Source of the DNA: Fibrobacter sp.
GTDB taxonomy: Bacteria; Fibrobacterota; Fibrobacteria; Fibrobacterales; Fibrobacteraceae
Assembly: GCA_017520105.1 (NCBI GenBank)
Contig: JAFWRL010000111.1
Span: forward strand, 1-24,489
Direction of reading: 5' to 3'
DNA length: 24,489 nt
A model generated the notes under the pieces. That model saw only the letters and a program-made list of their open reading frames with translations. It had not been told where the DNA came from and did no database searches. The translations under genes were made by a program, and so were the position numbers. This document shows, piece by piece, positions 7,679 to 15,316 of this stretch (position 1 is the stretch's first letter; each line of letters starts with the position of its first letter).

Positions 7679-9061
7679 CTACTTCAAGAACAACGAAAGT
7701 TTGCCGAAATCGAGTACGGTGATGAACACGAAGAAGCTGATGAAAAATGCGGCTGCGACGTTTTGGATAACCGTTTGCGTTTTTAAGCTCAAAGGCTTGC
7801 CGCGCACTTTTTCAATGGCGAGGAACATGAGGAGTCCGCCGTCGGTAATCGCGAGCGGCAAGAGGTTCATTACGCCCAAGTTAATGCTGATGAGAGCGAG
7901 CAGCATCAAGAAATCCTGGAAACCGCTCATCCACACGTTACCCATGACAGCGACAATAGAAACCGGACCGGAGAACGCTTCAACCTTGACCTGTCCCTTG
8001 AACAAACGCTGGAAGTAGCGGAAAATGCTCGTCGTCATTTTCCAGCTGGTCGCGCACGTTTTTTCGAAAGCTTCAATCGGGCCGCGACGCACAAGATGCG
8101 TTTCGCTGAACATCACGTAACCCATCTGGATTCCGACAATGTAACGGTCGAATTCCTCGCTGTAGGCAGGAGTCATTTTTACGTTAACGCTTTTACCATC
8201 ACGTTTTAGCGTCACGTTAACTTCGGCACCCTTGGAACCGTCGATAAGGCGTACAACGTCTTCGTAGCGGGAAATATGTTCACCGTTGATTTCGAAGATG
8301 GTATCGCCGCGCATGATTCCCGCTTTTTCGGCCGCGGAGCCTTCTTTTGGCGGCAAACGCACGATGACACGGTTGCGCGGATAAATACCGATATCGCCGA
8401 TGCCCATCTTGATAGGTTCCGATGTCGAATCCGCTGCAGGAATCACAAGTTCTTGCGGGATAACCTTGATAGCGAGAGGTTCGCCACCGCGATGCACTTC
8501 AAGCGTCACGTCCGCACCGAGACTTACGCCAATCTGTTCGCGGAAATCGTCCCAGCCTTGAGTCGCCTTGCCGTTTATCGCTGTAATCGTATCGCCCGGC
8601 TGAATCCCCGCAATTTCTGCAGATGAATTCTTTGCAATAAACCCTACAATGAGGTTCTTGCTGTCAGGTTCCTGAACACCGACCATGTAAAGGAAAATCA
8701 AGAGGATAAAGGCAAAAGCAATGTTCACGAACGGCCCTGCAAATGCAATCGCGGCACGAGCCCCCACAGACTTTCCCAAAAAATCATTTTCGCTTGGAGT
8801 TGCGCCTTCTTCGATGCTGTCAGGATTTTCGCCGGCCATAGCCACATAACCGCCAAAGGGAATTGCCGAAATGCAGTATTCCGTTTCCCCTTTCTTAAAG
8901 CGAAAAAGTTTCTTGCCAAAGCCGACCGAGAAAGTATTGACCTTAACCTTATTCCATTTGGCGACCAAAAAATGGCCAAGTTCATGAATCGTGACAAGGA
9001 AACTCAAGGCCAACAGGCCAAGAACAAACATCAACAAATTGTTCAATACACTCGACATCAT
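7679..9061 (-). CDS. rseP: RIP site-2 zinc metalloprotease RseP
   Basis: A 460-residue inner-membrane protease of the M50 family. The zinc site HELGH (H26, E27, H30) lies in the first membrane helix. The second metal ligand lies in NLLPLAITDGG (N399 to D407), where the usual form is NxxPxPxLDG, so two inner positions are changed but the Asp is kept. Two PDZ domains lie at about 135-205 (AGIQPGDTITAINGK) and 232-300 (AGIMRGDTIFEINGE). GPVSIV (365-370) is the conserved element before the last helices. RseP cuts membrane-bound anti-sigma factors and clears signal peptide remnants. The gene usually sits right after dxr in this cluster; here cellulase genes come between. There is no Shine-Dalgarno before either ATG (9061 or 9058), and a terminator ends 15 nt upstream. 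Confidence 0.95.
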   Translation of the reverse strand: MMSSVLNNLLMFVLGLLALSFLVTIHELGHFLVAKWNKVKVNTFSVGFGKKLFRFKKGETEYCISAIPFGGYVAMAGENPDSIEEGATPSENDFLGKSVGARAAIAFAGPFVNIAFAFILLIFLYMVGVQEPDSKNLIVGFIAKNSSAEIAGIQPGDTITAINGKATQGWDDFREQIGVSLGADVTLEVHRGGEPLAIKVIPQELVIPAADSTSEPIKMGIGDIGIYPRNRVIVRLPPKEGSAAEKAGIMRGDTIFEINGEHISRYEDVVRLIDGSKGAEVNVTLKRDGKSVNVKMTPAYSEEFDRYIVGIQMGYVMFSETHLVRRGPIEAFEKTCATSWKMTTSIFRYFQRLFKGQVKVEAFSGPVSIVAVMGNVWMSGFQDFLMLLALISINLGVMNLLPLAITDGGLLMFLAIEKVRGKPLSLKTQTVIQNVAAAFFISFFVFITVLDFGKLSLFLK

Positions 9062-9075
9062 ACAACTAATTTAGT

Positions 9076-9113
9076 AAAAAACGGCGCTCCCAATTTCAAA
9101 ATGGAAACGCCGC
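9076..9113 (-). terminator. Intrinsic terminator of celD
   Basis: Read on the minus strand, AGCGGCGTTTCCATTTTGAA leads into ATTGGGAGCGCCGTTTTTT. A CGGCG/CGCCG stem extends inward through T-G, T-A, T-G, C-G, C-G and A-T pairs and is followed by six T. It lies 26 nt past the celD stop codon and only 15 nt before the rseP start. Confidence 0.8.
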
Positions 9114-9132
9114 TTTGCATTCTATGAATATG
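9114..9132 (-). repeat. 19-bp 3'-flank copy shared with celE (celD copy)
   Basis: TTTGCATTCTATGAATATG (plus strand) occurs here and again at 11394-11412, each just downstream of a GH9 gene and next to its terminator stem. It shows that the gene duplication took in the 3' flank. Confidence 0.8.
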
Positions 9133-9139
9133 AGAAAAC

Positions 9140-11185
9140 TTACTTGATTCTATGGCCTTTCAAATCAAAGCGCTTGCCGTTCTTTTCGATGAAGAGTTTC
9201 TGGTCATCGAAGCGCAGACGTGGCTGATTGCTTTGGCCATTGCGATCAATCGGTACGACACGAATGGCGTCCGAAGCCTGCGAACTGGAAGAAACGGCGG
9301 TTGCAGAGGAACTTGAAGACACGCCCTGCTTTGCAGACGATGAACTCTGCGGCACGCTCGAAGAAGACGGCGCCGTCGCAGAACTCGAAGCTACAGAAGA
9401 ACTCGACACAACCGACGAGCTGGAGGCCACCGAGGAACTGCTCTTTTGTTCGGAAGAACTAGATGCAGGAGCATCTTTTTTGGCAACGCCGGAAACCGCA
9501 AATTCAGGAGCGTGACCCGCATTGAGCGCTTCAATGGCGCCCGCAAGATAAGCGAGAGGTGCGTTCCAGTTGATAGCGACTTCGTTTGTGGCATAACTGC
9601 ACTGCTGGTCGGTGTAGGCAGTTGCCGCCTGCCCCGTTCTGTAGTCATCGCACTTCCATTCCGCCTTGGAGCCAACATCTTCGCCACCCGGCTGCGGACC
9701 ACCCACAAGCATTCCCGGAATCGGCTCTTCTACGTTATCCGATGTACTCGGGCGATGATGCGGGTGTTTCGCATATTTCGAACCGTAACCGGTTACAAAC
9801 GACATATCGAGCGGGTTCTTGCCGAGCAGGTAATCGAAAACCTTGACCGCAGCCTTGTAATATTTCTGTTCACCAGTGAGGTAATAGGCATGCAAAAGCC
9901 ATACGCCCTGGTTAGATGCGACCGCGTTGGAACCCCATACAAAGTCATCCTTTGCCATGACAACGCCAAAACCTTTTTCTGCACGATTGGCGAACTCATT
10001 CGCCGTACCTAAAATTTTCTGTTTGGCTTCGTTCGCATCGCCACCGAACTGCGTCTGGTGCGTTGCCTTTTCGTATGTTGCAAGTCCCATAACGTCGCCC
10101 CAGTACGAAATGTATTCCGTCGAGCCCGACTGCTTATACGAAGCATCGCCAGTCGTAATGAACAGTTCCGTACCGGCTAAAACTTTTTCGTCATTCGGTG
10201 TCGAATCTTCGTACGTGCCCGTCGAAACGCCGCTAGGATTCGCTGTAAAATTCTGGTTCGGATGCTGTTGTCCCCAAGCAAAAGCCTTCTTGGCTGCATC
10301 GAGGCACTTGGTTGCATAAGTTGCATCAAACGGTTTATAGATACGAGACGCCATCGCCATTATTGCAGCAAAGTCAAAAGTGGCCGCCGTACTTTTACCG
10401 ATAACATAAAGCTTGGAATTATCCTGCGCCGGCATCACATCGCCCGGGAAACCTAGAGAAGTGAGTTTGTGATAAACGCCGCCATCGCTAGCCTGCATGG
10501 TGAGCATCCAATCGAGATTCCACTTGATTTCGGCAAGCAAATCCGGGAGCGAGCCTTCAGCGGGGATGTTCCACTTGAGCGTCTTGAAGTACGCCGGGAA
10601 ATGTTCATACAGCGAAAGGAGCGTGTATGTCGTAATGCCGGAGTTTACGATATAGCGGCCATAGTCGCCCGCATCGTACCAGCCCTTGCTTGAATTGATT
10701 GTTCCCGAAGCACCTGTAGAATTGTGAAGTTCAACAGTCGCATTCGTATGGCCCGCAGCACGGCTCCACTTGCCTGCATACTGCTGTTCCAACGCCATAG
10801 ACGCGCGCTGATAGTAGAACCACTTGATGGCCGCCTTGAAAATTTCTTCGTACGTTTGGGATTTCACCACGAGATCGGAACGGAGAACATTGCCGCCTAC
10901 CTTGATACTGTACTTGCCCGCTTCGGAGAGTTTCGAGAAATCGACGAGCTGGACATTCTGGCCGCTAGCATCCCAAAAAGAGGCAGCCTTCGGTGTGACG
11001 GAGAGCACAACTTGGCCAGCGGAATTCACGAAATCCACATTGCCGTTCGCATCGACAAGAGCAAGTTCCTTGAAATCTCCCGGACGGTATCCGATTTGAT
11101 TGATGTAGGCGGTCGCCGCAAACGCTTGGGAGACAACGAGCGTGGCTAGCACCACAGGCTTTAAAGCATAATTTTTCACAAACAT
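9140..11185 (-). CDS. celD: GH9 endoglucanase with Ser-rich linker and basic C-terminal tail (CelD-like)
   Basis: A 681-residue secreted cellulase of glycoside hydrolase family 9. A signal peptide ends near AFA (21-23). Residues 24-105 form the N-terminal Ig-like domain (AYINQIGYRPGDFKE). The (alpha/alpha)6 catalytic domain spans about 112-558. WYDAGDYGRY carries the water-activating Asp171 and Asp174, HHRPS (476-480) is the first GH9 signature, and YATNEVAINWNAPL contains the proton donor Glu535. A linker of repeated Ser runs covers 574-636. The last 25 residues end KNGKRFDLKGHRIK, a basic tail also found in the upstream homologue and probably a surface or secretion signal. It should cut beta-1,4 bonds in amorphous cellulose. 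GAGG touches the ATG at 11185, whereas the GTG two codons later has a good 6-nt spacing, so the true start may be 11179. Placement beside celE matches the pair known in F. succinogenes S85. Confidence 0.95.
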   Translation of the reverse strand: MFVKNYALKPVVLATLVVSQAFAATAYINQIGYRPGDFKELALVDANGNVDFVNSAGQVVLSVTPKAASFWDASGQNVQLVDFSKLSEAGKYSIKVGGNVLRSDLVVKSQTYEEIFKAAIKWFYYQRASMALEQQYAGKWSRAAGHTNATVELHNSTGASGTINSSKGWYDAGDYGRYIVNSGITTYTLLSLYEHFPAYFKTLKWNIPAEGSLPDLLAEIKWNLDWMLTMQASDGGVYHKLTSLGFPGDVMPAQDNSKLYVIGKSTAATFDFAAIMAMASRIYKPFDATYATKCLDAAKKAFAWGQQHPNQNFTANPSGVSTGTYEDSTPNDEKVLAGTELFITTGDASYKQSGSTEYISYWGDVMGLATYEKATHQTQFGGDANEAKQKILGTANEFANRAEKGFGVVMAKDDFVWGSNAVASNQGVWLLHAYYLTGEQKYYKAAVKVFDYLLGKNPLDMSFVTGYGSKYAKHPHHRPSTSDNVEEPIPGMLVGGPQPGGEDVGSKAEWKCDDYRTGQAATAYTDQQCSYATNEVAINWNAPLAYLAGAIEALNAGHAPEFAVSGVAKKDAPASSSSEQKSSSSVASSSSVVSSSSVASSSATAPSSSSVPQSSSSAKQGVSSSSSATAVSSSSQASDAIRVVPIDRNGQSNQPRLRFDDQKLFIEKNGKRFDLKGHRIK

Positions 11186-11189
11186 CCTC
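11177..11189 (-). promoter_or_regulatory. Ribosome binding site that puts the celD start in doubt
   Basis: GAGG (11189-11186) directly abuts the ATG at 11185, leaving no spacer. The in-frame GTG at 11179 lies 6 nt after it, which is normal spacing. GTG initiation would shorten the signal peptide by two residues. Confidence 0.5.
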
Positions 11190-11367
11190 GCACTAAAAAT
11201 GGCTATTACCTAGCGCATATAATATAGAGCCGTTTTGATGGTTATCCCACCCGTTGTTGCGTTATTTCGCAGAAAACTGTAGCAAGTGTTTTAGCAAAGG
11301 AACCGACCCCGTCACAATGGCCGGAGCAACACGGCTACGGTTCACTCAAGATGAATCAACACTACGG

Positions 11368-11396
11368 AAAACGGCGTCCCGGGTAGGGCGCCGTTT
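11368..11396 (-). terminator. Terminator-like hairpin after celE
   Basis: On the minus strand AAACGGCGCCC pairs with GGGACGCCGTTT (one bulged A) across a short loop, followed by TTTCC. It sits 48 nt past the celE stop, in the same place relative to the gene as the celD terminator and with a related stem sequence. The T-run is short, so termination may be partial and some read-through into celD is possible. Confidence 0.65.
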
Positions 11397-11412
11397 GCAT
11401 TCTATGAATATG
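11394..11412 (-). repeat. 19-bp 3'-flank copy shared with celD (celE copy)
   Basis: Identical to 9114-9132 over 19 bp. It is located between the celE stop codon and its hairpin, in the same order and orientation as the celD copy. Confidence 0.8.
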
Positions 11413-11443
11413 GATTTTTTTTAGGTAGGTGTGATTATTAGTT

Positions 11444-13303
11444 CTATTTGATGCGGTGACCTTTCAAGTCAAAGCGTTTACCGTTCTTTTCGATGAACAC
11501 TTTCTGGTCTGCAAAGCGGAGGCGGACGGCCTTGTTTGTGCTTACAGGCGTTCTAGAAGAGAACGGCCTGAGCGCCGAGGTACCACCTTTCGCCACACCG
11601 TCGGCAGCAAATGACGGAGCGTAACCGGCATTCAAGGCTTCAAGTGCGCCAGCGAGGTATGCAAGCGGAGCGTTCCAGTTGATAGCCACTTCGTTCGTCG
11701 CATAGCTGCAGCGGTCATCGATATAAGAAGTTGCATTTGTCTTACCCGTTCTGTAGTCCTTGCACATCCAGGTATCTTTTCCGATATCTTCGCCACCCGG
11801 CTGAGGGCCACCTACGAGCATTCCCGGGACAGGCGGTTCAACGCCATCAGCCGTACTTGGGCGATGGTGCGGCAGCATCGGAGACTTTGTACCAAATCCA
11901 GTCACAAAGGACATATCAAGCGGGTTCTTGCCGAGCAAATAATCCAAGACCTTCTTGGCGGCCTCATAATATTTCTGTTCTCCCGTCACGTAATAAGCAT
12001 GAAGAAGGAACACTCCCTGATTGCCCGCGACAGCGTTCGAGCCCCAAACAAAGTCTTCGCTAGACATCACGACGCCAAAACCTTTTGTGGCGATATATGC
12101 ATACTCACTGGCAATATCCGTAAGCATAGTCTTTGCGGTTGCGGCCTCCGCACCCGTTTCTGTCGGATGGCTTGCGGCACCATACACAGCCAAGCCATAC
12201 ATTTCCGGCCATGCAGGAATAATACTCGTTTCGTTTGCATTAAGAGTCGGCTTGTAGGACTCATCTCCCGTAGAAATGAAGAGTTCCATACGGGCGAACA
12301 TCATTTCGTCATCCAATTTACCGTCACTATACGTGCCCGAACCCACATCTCTCGGGTTGTTGAAAATCATATTAGGATTTGCAGCACCCCAAGCGTAAGC
12401 CTTCTTGGCTGCTTCAAGACACTTGTTCGCATACGCTTCATCAAATGGCTTATACACACGATAGGCGGCAGCCATTACACCGGCAAAGTCCAGTGTAGCC
12501 GCAGAGCCTTTTCCGACAACATAAAGCTTAGCTTTATCATCCGCAGGCATTATGTCACCTGGGAACTGGAGTGTTGTCAACTTATGATAAACCATGCCAT
12601 CTTCTGCCTGCATGGTGAGCATCCAGTCCAAGTTCCACTTGATTTCAGCGAGCAAATCCGGCAAATTTCCTTCGGCGGGGATGTTCCACTTGAGCGTCTT
12701 GAAGTAATCCGGGAAATGTTCGTAGAGCGAAATGAGCGTGTAAGTGGTAATGCCGGAATTCACGATGTAGCGACCAAAGTCACCCGCATCATACCAGCCC
12801 TTGCTTGACGTCATCGTTCCCGTTCCCGCGGATTTGTGAAATTCCACAGTCTCGTTCGTGTGTCCAGCCGCTCGTGCCCACTGGCCCGCATACTGTTCTT
12901 CCAAAGCCATCGAGGCACGCTGATAGTAGTACCACTTCAAAGCGGCCTTGGCGACATCTTCAAACGGCTTGTCCGCAATTTTCAGGTCGTTACGCAGAAC
13001 CTGACCGCCCTGCTTGATGCTGTAAGTACCGGGAACAGTCAATCCTGAAAAATCGACAAGCTGAACGGTCTGTCCACTCGGTTTCCATTCGGATGCGGCC
13101 TTCGGCGTCACCGTGAGAACGCTCTTTCCGGTTGCATCGACAATCTCGACATCGCCCGAACCCTCAAACAATGTAAATTCCTTCGGATCCGTCGTGCGGT
13201 AGCCGACCTGGTTGATATAGGCCGTCGCCGCAAATGCAGACGAAGCTAGCGAGAACGCCGCAACAGCGATTGAAATATGCTGTTTCAAGCCGAACTTAGA
13301 CAT
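11444..13303 (-). CDS. celE: GH9 endoglucanase, close homologue of the adjacent celD (CelE-like)
   Basis: A 619-residue secreted GH9 cellulase. The frame can be opened at a GTG at 13312, but that codon lies inside the Shine-Dalgarno AAGGAG, which is 8 nt before the ATG at 13303. A signal peptide ends near SSAFA. The Ig-like N-terminal domain (AYINQVGYRTTDPKE) and catalytic domain follow the celD layout: WYDAGDFGRY with Asp172 and Asp175, HHRPS with His479-His480, and YATNEVAINWNAPL with Glu538. Instead of the 60-residue serine linker it has about 20 residues (SALRPFSSRTPVSTNKA). The last 25 residues match those of celD at 23 positions. The enzyme should hydrolyse beta-1,4-glucan outside the cell. 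A terminator separates it from the esterase upstream, and a weaker hairpin separates it from celD. Confidence 0.95.
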   Translation of the reverse strand: MSKFGLKQHISIAVAAFSLASSAFAATAYINQVGYRTTDPKEFTLFEGSGDVEIVDATGKSVLTVTPKAASEWKPSGQTVQLVDFSGLTVPGTYSIKQGGQVLRNDLKIADKPFEDVAKAALKWYYYQRASMALEEQYAGQWARAAGHTNETVEFHKSAGTGTMTSSKGWYDAGDFGRYIVNSGITTYTLISLYEHFPDYFKTLKWNIPAEGNLPDLLAEIKWNLDWMLTMQAEDGMVYHKLTTLQFPGDIMPADDKAKLYVVGKGSAATLDFAGVMAAAYRVYKPFDEAYANKCLEAAKKAYAWGAANPNMIFNNPRDVGSGTYSDGKLDDEMMFARMELFISTGDESYKPTLNANETSIIPAWPEMYGLAVYGAASHPTETGAEAATAKTMLTDIASEYAYIATKGFGVVMSSEDFVWGSNAVAGNQGVFLLHAYYVTGEQKYYEAAKKVLDYLLGKNPLDMSFVTGFGTKSPMLPHHRPSTADGVEPPVPGMLVGGPQPGGEDIGKDTWMCKDYRTGKTNATSYIDDRCSYATNEVAINWNAPLAYLAGALEALNAGYAPSFAADGVAKGGTSALRPFSSRTPVSTNKAVRLRFADQKVFIEKNGKRFDLKGHRIK

Positions 13304-13310
13304 AAAAGAC

Positions 13311-13317
13311 ACTCCTT
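13311..13317 (-). promoter_or_regulatory. celE ribosome binding site fixing the ATG at 13303
   Basis: AAGGAGT on the minus strand lies 8 nt before the ATG. The alternative GTG (13312-13310) overlaps this site and can be discarded. Confidence 0.8.
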
Positions 13318-13345
13318 GTGAAAATCACCAAACATAATCTACCCT

Positions 13346-13382
13346 AAAAAAAAAAGATTGCCCATTTTTTATTGGACAATCT
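13346..13382 (-). terminator. Strong intrinsic terminator after the esterase gene
   Basis: On the minus strand AGATTGTCC pairs with GGGCAATCT over an A-rich loop, followed by a run of about ten T. It lies 22 nt past the esterase stop and ends 42 nt before the celE start codon. Any celE promoter must therefore lie within or across the terminator, or celE depends on read-through. Confidence 0.88.
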
Positions 13383-13404
13383 GGTTACAACTGTACCCAA
13401 TACG

Positions 13405-14703
13405 CTATTTTCGAACGAATCGAATGATATTCGTCACACCCGAAGACGATTTCACCTTGATTCCGTACATGCCGACCGGCAAGGCCGACAGGTCAAGTTC
13501 CTTGCGGAAAACACCGCTAAACTTGCGGGAACCGTTGACAGAGACAATCGTATAGCGGAATGCTTCTGATTCACCACGAACTAGCAACCGATTTCTATGG
13601 ATTTCGACCCCAAAAGAACGGCCAGAAAGCAAAGGCAAGGCGAGCGTCGAATCCTTTGCGGTAGAATCTTTTACCGTAGTGTCCTTTTTTGACGTATCAG
13701 CAACCACGGTATCCTTTTTCGAGGTATCCGCTACCGCAGTAGAATCCGCAGGCTTCACTGCAGCTTTCTTTGCCTCGCGGGCCTTGTCCAAGAAGGCGAC
13801 AGCTTTGTTCAAATTCTCCGTCGAATTCATCACGTTGCCGCCATGGGAGCCGCCCGACACCTTAACAAATTCCGTCACCACGTTGTGATGCTTTAGCGAA
13901 TCATAAAGTTCCTGGCTCTGTTCGATGTTCACGACGTTATCGGACGTGCCGTGGAACAGGATTACCGGCGGGTCGTCGTCGCTTGCATAGTAGGGCGAAC
14001 TCGCGACCATCCACTTGTCCTTGTTTCCTTCGCGTTCTACACCGATAAAGGCACCTTCCATTGTTCCGGAGCCGCCCATGCTGATGGGATTCATCGTATA
14101 GATGTCGGTCGGAGGAGACCAGAGCACAGCACCGTCAACGCAGCTGCTGAAAGACGTAAACTCACCGAGGTCGCCGACAAGGTCAACCGTCACCGAGCCG
14201 GACTTGCCCTCTTTCAAACCGCAAGTCGTCGCCGTAAGGCTCGAAAGATGACCGCCCGAAGAGAACCCGGACACGGCCACGAAATTCGTGTCAAACTTGT
14301 ACTTGGCCGCATTGCCGCGGACAAAGCGAACCACGGCCTTGATGTCGTGCAGCTGCGCCGGATACTTGGCATCATTTGCAGCACGGTGGTTCGGAGTCAC
14401 CACAGCATAGCCCGCCTTGACATAAGCCGCGCAGATGGTGCTCAAATCTGCAGAGCCTTTCATGTTATTGCTGCTCCAGGCGCTGCCGTAAGTATGGATG
14501 ACCACCGGATATGAATCCTTAGCCTGCTTAGGAATGTAGATGTCCAGCGTATGATAGGTTTTTCCGTCACCTACGTAGTTCACGTCGGCCGTTTTGTCGG
14601 CATCTGGCACACCGCCACTACCTTGAGGCCCACCGAATCCGCCGCCCCATTGTGCAAATGAAAGAACCGCGGTCATTCCAACCGCTATCATTGTTTTTTT
14701 CAT
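13405..14703 (-). CDS. Secreted alpha/beta-hydrolase esterase, BD-FAE/acetyl-xylan-esterase type, with C-terminal sorting-like domain
   Basis: The start is the ATG at 14703 (GGAG 5 nt upstream, then MKKTMIAVGMTAVLSFAQ as signal peptide), giving 432 residues. The catalytic domain at about 38-310 has LDIYIPKQAKDSYPVVIHTY with an HTYGSAW oxyanion region (where HGGG or HGGxW is usual), the nucleophile elbow GFSSGG (Ser148), HGTSD (Asp255) and GGSHGG (His287). This layout fits the bifunctional acetyl/feruloyl esterase-like family that removes acetyl or ferulate groups from xylan. A Thr/Lys/Asp linker (about 320-355) contains a near-repeat of VADTSKKDT. The final 70 residues end GMYGIKVKSSSGVTNIIRFV plus RK, like a type IX secretion C-terminal sorting domain. 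Its position just upstream of celE and celD, with the same orientation, suits joint attack on plant cell walls. Confidence 0.88.
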   Translation of the reverse strand: MKKTMIAVGMTAVLSFAQWGGGFGGPQGSGGVPDADKTADVNYVGDGKTYHTLDIYIPKQAKDSYPVVIHTYGSAWSSNNMKGSADLSTICAAYVKAGYAVVTPNHRAANDAKYPAQLHDIKAVVRFVRGNAAKYKFDTNFVAVSGFSSGGHLSSLTATTCGLKEGKSGSVTVDLVGDLGEFTSFSSCVDGAVLWSPPTDIYTMNPISMGGSGTMEGAFIGVEREGNKDKWMVASSPYYASDDDPPVILFHGTSDNVVNIEQSQELYDSLKHHNVVTEFVKVSGGSHGGNVMNSTENLNKAVAFLDKAREAKKAAVKPADSTAVADTSKKDTVVADTSKKDTTVKDSTAKDSTLALPLLSGRSFGVEIHRNRLLVRGESEAFRYTIVSVNGSRKFSGVFRKELDLSALPVGMYGIKVKSSSGVTNIIRFVRK

Positions 14704-14719
14704 AGCCACTCCAATCAAC

Positions 14720-14813
14720 AACGTTCCTGCAATTAGGAACGTTTTACATTAATCTAAGCTCATAATAAATTTCAAATCTTAATGTAAACTATTTTTTATT
14801 GTTATAGTTTACA
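14720..14813 (-). promoter_or_regulatory. Set of perfect, partly competing inverted repeats upstream of the esterase
   Basis: Three perfect pairings lie in the 136-bp spacer before the esterase. AACGTTCCT (14720-14728) pairs with AGGAACGTT (14735-14743). TTTACATTAA (14743-14752) pairs with TTAATGTAAA (14779-14788). TGTAAACTAT (14783-14792) pairs with ATAGTTTACA (14804-14813). The last two share bases 14783-14788, so they cannot form together. The first stem ends 16 nt before the start codon, next to the Shine-Dalgarno. These could be a leader RNA switch, operator palindromes, or in part the 3' end of the upstream membrane-gene operon. Confidence 0.5.
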
Positions 14814-14839
14814 ACCGACAACAATTTACAACGTTTCAT

Positions 14840-15316
14840 CTACTCAATCAATCGCCCGTCTTTATCGCATAATCCAACGAGGATGCTGTTGCCATCGGAA
14901 TCTACTTTTAGCAAGCCATATTTGGCATTTTCGAACTTTTTTGCGGAACCTTCCTGAAAGAAATAATTGTCCGCTCCGATAGTCAACCTTCCCTTATGTC
15001 TCGAATAACGGACTATAAGTTCTCCATCGTTCACATCCTTACCGTCCTGAAAGCGTACAAATTCCGCCACCCTGTCGCTGCCCACTTTAACTACGACATA
15101 GCCGGATTTAGAATCATAGCTAATTTTACGCGTAACTTCAAAATCTAACGCCATATAGTCGCCTTGCATAAGCGAGCGCGGGTCAACAGGCGCAAGGCGC
15201 AGCAAAACCTCAGTGCCTTTGCCAATCAGCGTTTCTTTTTGTATCACCGAAAAGGCAAAGAACGCAAGTACCAATATCAGGTTGGCGGCCAATACAATTT
15301 TATACTTTTTGCTCAT
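14840..15316 (-). CDS. GDYXXLXY-domain protein (DUF4401-associated)
   Basis: A 158-residue protein with one N-terminal membrane anchor (residues 7-24) and a mainly beta extracytoplasmic part. VDPRSLMQGDYMALDF (44-59) is the family signature GDYxxLxY, here with Phe in the last position. The start codon overlaps the stop of the upstream DUF4401 gene by four bases (ATGA), so translation is coupled. Members of this family nearly always follow DUF2157/DUF4401 membrane proteins, as here. The function of the trio is not known. No strong terminator follows; inverted repeats lie 27 nt downstream. Confidence 0.88.
   Translation of the reverse strand: MSKKYKIVLAANLILVLAFFAFSVIQKETLIGKGTEVLLRLAPVDPRSLMQGDYMALDFEVTRKISYDSKSGYVVVKVGSDRVAEFVRFQDGKDVNDGELIVRYSRHKGRLTIGADNYFFQEGSAKKFENAKYGLLKVDSDGNSILVGLCDKDGRLIE

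Noticed and set aside
11864..12808. 314-codon plus-strand frame opposite celE
   Set aside because: Mirror of the GH9 coding sequence. A similar set of frames lies opposite celD, as expected from shared codon use.
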